From Mycolicibacterium moriokaense (GTDB lineage: Bacteria; Actinomycetota; Actinomycetes; Mycobacteriales; Mycobacteriaceae): a DNA stretch of 64,000 nt. Positions 58,720 to 64,000 of the stretch are shown in pieces. The DNA lies in NCBI RefSeq assembly GCF_003347205.1, contig NZ_QQBJ01000006.1:240682-304681 (forward strand), given 5' to 3'. The notes under the pieces are model-generated. The model saw only the letters and a program-made list of their open reading frames with translations. It ran no database searches and was not told the DNA's origin. The position numbers and the translations under genes were made by a program. Within the stretch, counting starts at the first letter, position 1. Each line of letters starts with the position of its first letter.

Positions 58720-59457
58720 GTGGACAGGCGCGGAATCGCTTATGCCGCATTGAATGCGGTGCTGGACCCCGAGCTCGACGAGCCGATCACCGGGCTCGGG
58801 TTCGTCCGCTCGCTCGTGGTGTCCCCCGGCGGCAACGTCACGGTGCACCTGCGACTGCCGACGTCATTCTGCTCGCCGAACTTCGCCTACCTGATGGCGT
58901 CCGACGCCAAAGATGTACTGAGCAACCTGGATTGGACGCGACTGGTGGTCGTCGAACTCGACGATCATCACGACTCCGAGGTGATCAACGCCGGGCTGGC
59001 GGCCGATGCGGGATATCGCGGCACCTTCGGCCACGAGGCAGAAGACAGCCTCGACCAGTTACGCGAGACCTTTCGGCGCAAGGCCCACACGGCGGCGATG
59101 GAGCGCTGCCTGACGGCGCTGCTCCGAACGGACCCGAAACTGCTCGAGTCCGCCGTTGGTGACGTCCGGTTGAAGGAGTTGCCCGACGGCCCGTCGACGG
59201 AGGCGCTGCTGAGGCGCCGCCGAGCGGTTGGATTGTCCACGCAGCCCGGCGATTTGGTGTTGGTGGATCACCGGGGCCGCGGCTACGCCCCCGAGCAGGT
59301 ACCACTGGCCCTTCGCCGGGCCCGCGCGACGCGGATCTCCATCGACGGCAACGCGCACTTCTGCCGCGGCCTGCTGCGCACCCGCTACGGAAGCGACGAC
59401 GCCACGACCTTCATCCCACTGCACTCGATCATGTCGAAAGAAGGAGCACTGCCATGA
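58720..59457 (+). CDS. MIP18/DUF59-like protein of mim-type operon
   Basis: The 245-residue protein has an N-terminal MIP18-type domain (AALNAVLDPELDEPITGLGF and a later PTSFCSPNFAYLM with a Cys), as in iron-sulfur assembly scaffolds, and an unrelated C-terminal part. GTG start just after the amidohydrolase stop; overlaps the alcohol dehydrogenase gene by ATGA. It may help insert iron into a diiron enzyme or act with the amidohydrolase. Confidence 0.8.
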   Translation: MDRRGIAYAALNAVLDPELDEPITGLGFVRSLVVSPGGNVTVHLRLPTSFCSPNFAYLMASDAKDVLSNLDWTRLVVVELDDHHDSEVINAGLAADAGYRGTFGHEAEDSLDQLRETFRRKAHTAAMERCLTALLRTDPKLLESAVGDVRLKELPDGPSTEALLRRRRAVGLSTQPGDLVLVDHRGRGYAPEQVPLALRRARATRISIDGNAHFCRGLLRTRYGSDDATTFIPLHSIMSKEGALP

Positions 59458-60488
59458 GCACCATGCGAGCCGTCCAGGTGGTCGGCTACCACCAGAACCT
59501 CGAGATGAAAGAGGTGCCCGTCCCGACGCCGACGGGCCCCTTCGACGTCATCGTCAAGATCGGCGGCGCCGGCGTCTGTCGCACCGACCTGCACATCCTC
59601 GAGGGACAGTGGGCGGAGAAGTCACAGGTGCAGTTGCCGTACACGATCGGCCACGAGAACGCGGGCTGGGTCGATGCGGTCGGATCCGCGGTGACCAATG
59701 TGCGCGAGGGCGACAAGGTGATCGTGCACCCGCTGATCACCTGCGGGCTGTGTCGCGCGTGCCGATCGGGTGACGACGTGCACTGCGAGGCCAACGCGTT
59801 TCCCGGCATCGACACCAACGGCGGCTACGCGGACTATTTGAAGACGTCGGCGCGCAGCGTGGTGAAGATCGACGACGCGCTGGAACCGTCGGACGTGGCG
59901 GCGTTGGCCGATGCCGGACTCACCGCGTATCACGCGGCGGCCAAGGCGGCGCGACGCCTGACGCCGCGCGACAAGTGCGTGATCATCGGGGCAGGCGGCC
60001 TGGGCCACATCGGGATTCAGGTGCTCAAGGCGCTCTCACCCGCCGAGTTGATCGTCGTCGACCGCAACCCCGACGCGCTCAAACTCGCCGAGGCGATCGG
60101 TGCCGACCACGGCGTGGTGGCCGACGGCACACAGGTCGAGCAGGTGTTGTCGCTGACGGGTGGTAACGGCGCCGAGACGGTCGTCGACTTCGTCGGCGAA
60201 GGTGGCGCTACCGCTGAGGGCGTGGCGATGCTGCGGCGGGCGGGCGACTACCACGTCGTCGGCTACGGCGAGAACATCGATGTGCCGACCATCGACATCA
60301 TCTCCACCGAGATCAACTTCATCGGCAACCTGGTGGGCTCCTATAACGACCTGTGCGATCTGATGGCGCTCGCCGCGCGTGGTGCGGTCAACCTGCACAC
60401 CCAGAAGTACGCGTTGGACGACTTCCAGTCCGCGATCACCGATCTCGACAACGGCAACGTCCGCGGCCGGGCCATCCTCACACCGTAG
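59454..60488 (+). CDS. NAD-dependent zinc alcohol dehydrogenase of mim-type operon
   Basis: The 344-residue MDR alcohol dehydrogenase has catalytic-zinc GVCRTDLH, GHENAGWV, four structural-zinc cysteines in CGLCRACRSGDDVHC and IIGAGGLGHIG for NAD. It resembles the Adh of propane and acetone pathways, which oxidises short secondary or primary alcohols. It fits an operon for use of alcohols from gas alkanes. No monooxygenase accompanies it here. Confidence 0.9.
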   Translation: MSTMRAVQVVGYHQNLEMKEVPVPTPTGPFDVIVKIGGAGVCRTDLHILEGQWAEKSQVQLPYTIGHENAGWVDAVGSAVTNVREGDKVIVHPLITCGLCRACRSGDDVHCEANAFPGIDTNGGYADYLKTSARSVVKIDDALEPSDVAALADAGLTAYHAAAKAARRLTPRDKCVIIGAGGLGHIGIQVLKALSPAELIVVDRNPDALKLAEAIGADHGVVADGTQVEQVLSLTGGNGAETVVDFVGEGGATAEGVAMLRRAGDYHVVGYGENIDVPTIDIISTEINFIGNLVGSYNDLCDLMALAARGAVNLHTQKYALDDFQSAITDLDNGNVRGRAILTP

Positions 60489-60499
60489 GGAGCAGTCAG

Positions 60500-60817
60500 A
60501 TGATTTTCATCGTGGTCAGGTGGAAGCCGAAGAACGTCGACACGTTCATGGACGACGTCGCCGAGTTCACGGCGGCGACGCGCAACGAACCTGGAAACAT
60601 GTTCTTCGATTGGTCGCGCCGCGTGGAAGACCCGTCCGAATACGTTCTGGTGGAGGGCTTCCGCGACGGTGACGCCGGCAAGGCGCATGTCACCAGCGAG
60701 CACTTCAAGAAGTTCGTCGCCGCAGCGCCCGCGCTACTGTCATCGACACCGTTGATCATCAGTCACGAGATCGATGCCACGGGCTGGGGCGAGATGGGCG
60801 AGATCAAGGTCGACTAG
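60500..60817 (+). CDS. Antibiotic-biosynthesis-monooxygenase (ABM/YgiN) fold protein
   Basis: The 105-residue protein MIFIVVRWKPKNVDTFM continues to FFDWSRRVEDPSEYVLVEGF and HVTSEHFKKFV, the YgiN/ABM pattern. Members are quinol monooxygenases or small detoxification proteins. It is 12 bases after the alcohol dehydrogenase and convergent with the WS/DGAT gene. Confidence 0.8.
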   Translation: MIFIVVRWKPKNVDTFMDDVAEFTAATRNEPGNMFFDWSRRVEDPSEYVLVEGFRDGDAGKAHVTSEHFKKFVAAAPALLSSTPLIISHEIDATGWGEMGEIKVD

Positions 60818-60819
60818 CC

Positions 60820-62226
60820 TCAGGGCGCCATGGCGGTGGAGACCTCCCGCGGCTGCACGCAAAATCCTGCAGCGGAGCGGATCTCGCCGAACGACTCGAC
60901 GAGCGCATCGGTCACCTCGTGCGGGTCGCGCACCGTTTCGCCGTCGGCCAGGACCGAGATGTTCAACTGGTCGACGTAGCTCCACACCGTCACATTGAGT
61001 CCGCAACCAGCCATCAGCGGCCCGACGGAGTACAGCTCGCTGAGTGTCAGATCGCCGAACCGGCCGCGCTCGCGCGGTCCCGGCACATTCGACACGGGGA
61101 TGTTGAACACCCGCACTGCGGCGTCGCGTCGAGCCAGCCACGCGAACGCCGCCGGCGCCACGGCCGGCGGGAGGAACTCCATCCAACGCGCCGACAGTTC
61201 CGGGCCCAGCAGCCGGTAGTTCTCCTTGGCCACGTCGGCCGCGAGACCGGTCAACCGCGTGCGCTCAAGCGGGTCGTCGACCTGTACCGGCAGCGACACC
61301 ACCATGCCGCCGAGCTCGTTGCCCGCCAGCCGATCCGGAGACGTGTCCAGGCTGGAGGGCACCGACGCGACGATCGGCTCGTCGGCGCTGCCGTCGTACT
61401 CCAGTAGCAGCTCGCGCAGCGCACCGGCGGCCACCGCGAGCACGAGCGTGTTGATGGTGATCCCCAGCGCCTTACTGACGTCTTTGACGTCCGCCAGGGA
61501 CAGTGTCGCGGTGGCGAAAGTTCTGCGAGGTGCGATGACGTGGTTCATGAACGTGTTCGGCGCGTTGAGGCCGGTGACGATGGAGGGATGTTGAGTGCGC
61601 TGCCGCGCCCTGCGCGCGACCTTTGCCACGCCTTTGGTGGTGTAGCCGAGAAGGCTTGGCAGCTGGCCGATTTGACCGAGATGGTCGCGCAGGGCCGCCG
61701 AGACCAGGCGTCGTGACGTGGGCGCTGGATCGGCGGGTTCCGGTGCGGGCGCGTCGGCCAGATCGCGCATACCGGCGGTCATCAGGTTCGCCGATGCCAC
61801 CCCGTCGGCAAGGGAGTGGTGCACCTTGCCCACGACGGCGACGCGGTTGGCCTCGAGTCCCTCGACGAAGTGGAACTCCCACAGCGGGCGGTCGCGATCC
61901 AGTGGCGTGCTCGCGATCTCGCCGATCACCTTGTTGAGGCTGCGCCGCCCGCCGTCGCCATCCACCTGCACGCGCCGGATGTGATAGTCGAGGTCGAATT
62001 CGCAGTTCTCCAGCCACATCGGGTGGTGAAGCTTCCAGGGGATGTCGACAAGCCGGTAGCGCAACGGTTCGAGCAGCGGAATGCGTTGCCGGACCAGTTC
62101 GCGGAACGCGTCGAACGACAGCCCCGAGGGCCCCGTCTCGATGACGGCGATCTTCATGGTGTGGGTGTGCACGCCCGGTGTCTCGCTGTAGAGCAGCATC
62201 GCGTCGTAGCCGCTAAGCCGCTTCAA
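60820..62226 (-). CDS. WS/DGAT acyltransferase
   Basis: The 468-residue enzyme has the active-site motif HHSLADG at residues 136-142 (HHxxxDG) and the late NVPGPRERGRFGD segment of the family. It joins an acyl-CoA to diacylglycerol or a fatty alcohol to make storage lipid. Mycobacteria have many such genes. It is in tandem with the esterase gene at 62269 but separated by 42 bases. Confidence 0.92.
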   Translation of the reverse strand: MKRLSGYDAMLLYSETPGVHTHTMKIAVIETGPSGLSFDAFRELVRQRIPLLEPLRYRLVDIPWKLHHPMWLENCEFDLDYHIRRVQVDGDGGRRSLNKVIGEIASTPLDRDRPLWEFHFVEGLEANRVAVVGKVHHSLADGVASANLMTAGMRDLADAPAPEPADPAPTSRRLVSAALRDHLGQIGQLPSLLGYTTKGVAKVARRARQRTQHPSIVTGLNAPNTFMNHVIAPRRTFATATLSLADVKDVSKALGITINTLVLAVAAGALRELLLEYDGSADEPIVASVPSSLDTSPDRLAGNELGGMVVSLPVQVDDPLERTRLTGLAADVAKENYRLLGPELSARWMEFLPPAVAPAAFAWLARRDAAVRVFNIPVSNVPGPRERGRFGDLTLSELYSVGPLMAGCGLNVTVWSYVDQLNISVLADGETVRDPHEVTDALVESFGEIRSAAGFCVQPREVSTAMAP

Positions 62227-62268
62227 CGGTGCCCTCCCTCGAAGCGCCCGGCCACGGCTGGCGTCTAC

Positions 62269-63477
62269 CTACGCGGACGCCGCGAGAGTGTGACGCCGAT
62301 GAACCTCGTTGAGGAACAGGCTGATTGCCGTGCACGCCGCACCGGTGCGGCCGCCGTCGATCAGGTCGAAGCCGTGCTGGGCTCCCGGCAACTCGAGGTA
62401 TCCGACCAGCCCGCGCGACACGCTCTGAAGCTCGCGGACGAAATGTCGAGCTTGGGCGACCGGGATGACGAAGTCGGCGTCGCCGTGAATCACGAAGAAG
62501 GGCGGCGCGTTCTCGGTCAGCCGCGCGATCGGCGACGCGTTGCGGAACATCTCCTCGTGACGCGCGAAGCTGCGCTGCACCACGATGTTCTCCAGGAAGT
62601 CGACGAACCCGTCGCGCTCCGGAGTGGACCGGTCGTGCCAGTCGTAGCGGCCGTACAGGGACACCACCGCATCCACTGTGGTGTCGGCGCCCGCCGGCAG
62701 CCCGGCATCGAACTGCTCATCGCCGGGAGTCAGCGCCGCGAGCGAGGCGAGGTGTCCGCCCGCGGAGCAGCCCGCCACCGCGACGAAGTCACGGTCGCCA
62801 CCGAACTCGTCGACATTGGCGCGGGCCCACGCGATCGCGGCCTTGACGTCCATCACGTGACGGGGCCACCGGTCGCGCGGCGACACCCGGTAATCGATCG
62901 CCAAGCAGACCCAGCCGGCCTCGACGAGGTGCGACATCAGCGCCGAACCCTGGAACGTGCGACTGCCATGAACCCATGCGCCGCCCGGGACGAAGATCAG
63001 CACGGGCGCGGGCCCGCGCAGATCGGGTCGCCGCCATACGTCGAGAAGTTGGGTCGGGTCCGGGCCGTACTGCACCGCACCCTTGTACAGGTGGCGCCGT
63101 CGCTGTTCGAGCAACCGCAGCATCGGTGCCGCGCGCTGCGGCAGCGGCCAGGTCAGCCCATCGAGTTCGCCGAGGATGCCCTGCAGTGCGGCGCTGCACA
63201 CCTCGGCGAGGACAGGCACGGGCTCAGGGGTCTCGCGTGGCGATGACGGGCGGTCGGGCTTGGGCTTGCGCAGTTCGCGCACCGCGCGAGGCACCTGCCG
63301 TGAACCCCACGCACCGATGGCCGTCATCGTGACCAGCGGGTCCAACCGTGGACCGATGACCGGAAGCGCGGTGAGCGATTCCGCAGCGGCGATCGCCGCT
63401 TTCGTCGTCTTGCCACGAGCCAACAGTCGCGCGGCCGAACACAGATTCGGCGACGGCTTCTCCCCCTGAGACGTCAT
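62269..63477 (-). CDS. Alpha/beta-hydrolase, esterase/lipase
   Basis: The 402-residue protein has the HSL-family features: the oxyanion segment FVPGGAWVHGS, the nucleophile GCSAGGHLA (GxSxG), an Asp in HGDADFVIP and a final His in AQHGFDLI. An N-terminal 120-residue helical part precedes the hydrolase domain, as in mycobacterial LipC-like proteins. It cleaves esters; with the WS/DGAT gene next door it may act on storage lipid. Confidence 0.88.
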   Translation of the reverse strand: MTSQGEKPSPNLCSAARLLARGKTTKAAIAAAESLTALPVIGPRLDPLVTMTAIGAWGSRQVPRAVRELRKPKPDRPSSPRETPEPVPVLAEVCSAALQGILGELDGLTWPLPQRAAPMLRLLEQRRRHLYKGAVQYGPDPTQLLDVWRRPDLRGPAPVLIFVPGGAWVHGSRTFQGSALMSHLVEAGWVCLAIDYRVSPRDRWPRHVMDVKAAIAWARANVDEFGGDRDFVAVAGCSAGGHLASLAALTPGDEQFDAGLPAGADTTVDAVVSLYGRYDWHDRSTPERDGFVDFLENIVVQRSFARHEEMFRNASPIARLTENAPPFFVIHGDADFVIPVAQARHFVRELQSVSRGLVGYLELPGAQHGFDLIDGGRTGAACTAISLFLNEVHRRHTLAASA

Positions 63478-63561
63478 GGCGCGAATGTACCGCCGCTCGG
63501 CATCGATATCGGTGGAATCGGCCCGGCGTCAGAACTCAACTTCATTGCGGCCGCGGCGCGG

Positions 63562-63804
63562 CTAGAAGGGCCGGCAGTCGTTGATGGTCGGGTCCCACCA
63601 ACCGGTGGGCAAGCAGTTCTTCATCGGCGCGCCGGTCGGACGGCACACGTTTGCGACTGGGTCCCACCACTCAGTGCCAGGGGCACAGTCCGCGTGGCTG
63701 ATGGCGGGCGAGATGACGGTGACGAACGCCAACGGTGCGAGACTGGCGGCGGCGACGGTCGCTATCCGGCGAAGCATCTTCTGCATGGGATGGGTTGTGC
63801 CCAC
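63562..63804 (-). CDS. Small secreted protein with two WWDP repeats
   Basis: An 80-residue precursor with a Sec-type signal (RRIATVAAASLAPLAF to ISHA) is followed by a mature part of about 41 residues with two copies of the motif WWDPxxNxCRP (x = any) and four Cys, which suggests two disulfides. GTG 63804 follows AGGTGG. It is probably exported. Function unknown. Confidence 0.75.
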   Translation of the reverse strand: MGTTHPMQKMLRRIATVAAASLAPLAFVTVISPAISHADCAPGTEWWDPVANVCRPTGAPMKNCLPTGWWDPTINDCRPF

Positions 63805-64000
63805 ATGACCACCTTTTCAAACGCGCCATAGTTTGCCGAGCGCGCCGAAGGTGCAACGTCGGCGAGAAATTGCGCGATGTGTCGCCATGAGTGCACGCTG
63901 GGCGTGATCATTGGGTGCGCGAGGGGGTGTGTGAAACCACGACATAGGTGACACCTGAGTCGGGTCATGGGTTACACCTGCAATGACCGTCGATGAGTCG
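63805..64000. other. Right-edge spacer with possible next gene start
   Basis: The stretch contains two similar boxes, GTGACACCTG (63949) and TTACACCTG (63972), and ends with ATG ACC GTC GAT GAG TCG from 63983, the possible start of a plus-strand gene. It could be the end of an insertion sequence or a normal promoter; too little is visible to decide. Confidence 0.3.

Noticed and set aside
1-64000. CRISPR arrays, tRNA or rRNA genes
   Set aside because: No regular direct-repeat array and no cloverleaf or rRNA-like sequence was seen while reading.

Overview
The window is high-GC actinobacterial DNA, almost certainly from a fast-growing Mycobacterium (Mycolicibacterium). The signs are a WhiB-family protein close to WhiB6, a WS/DGAT acyltransferase, mycofactocin-type oxidoreductases, a DUF3556-like membrane protein, six cytochromes P450 and many GTG starts with ATGA overlaps. 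No rRNA, tRNA, CRISPR array or complete insertion sequence was seen. About 65 protein genes are called, most in divergently transcribed operons with very short spacers.

Region 1 (1-560) is the 5' part of a class III adenylate/guanylate cyclase running off the left edge. Region 2 (757-14240) is a tightly packed block. It holds two TetR paralogues, two paralogous multi-pass membrane proteins of unknown family, two tiny one-helix proteins, a VWA protein with a MoxR-type ATPase (NorD/NorQ-like pair), three P450s, two dihydrodipicolinate-reductase-like enzymes, a VOC protein, an EXPERA (sigma-2/EBP-like) membrane protein and an SDR. Two copies of the palindrome TGACTTYAGTCA flank the first TetR gene and probably control the block.

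Region 3 (14271-53811) is a large catabolic island. It carries three Rieske oxygenase alpha subunits, one Rieske ferredoxin, a KstD-like flavoprotein and three P450s. For CoA-ester chemistry it has two acyl-CoA synthetases, a split MaoC pair, a split acyl-CoA dehydrogenase pair, two atypical crotonases and two CaiB-type proteins (one a tandem fusion). It also has a 2-oxoacid-dehydrogenase-like E1 alpha/beta pair with a free lipoyl protein, an aldehyde dehydrogenase, an NDMA-type alcohol dehydrogenase and several amidohydrolases. The gene set resembles steroid or polycyclic terpenoid breakdown (ring hydroxylation, 1,2-desaturation, CoA activation, beta-oxidation, hydrolytic ring opening), but the substrate cannot be read from the sequence. 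Eight intergenic spacers share an AT-rich element related to CTAAAATAGTAAAGATAG, which suggests one regulon. The GntR regulator at 26743 is the best local candidate for its regulator.

Region 4 (53837-60817) is regulatory and alcohol-metabolism DNA: AraC and TetR regulators, a WhiB6-like protein, an AcoR/MimR-like activator, and a divergent operon (amidohydrolase, MIP18-like protein, zinc alcohol dehydrogenase, ABM-fold protein). That operon resembles the downstream half of the mycobacterial mimABCD propane monooxygenase operon, without the monooxygenase genes. Region 5 (60820-64000) holds a WS/DGAT acyltransferase, an esterase, a small secreted Cys-rich protein, and at the right edge the first codons of a further gene.
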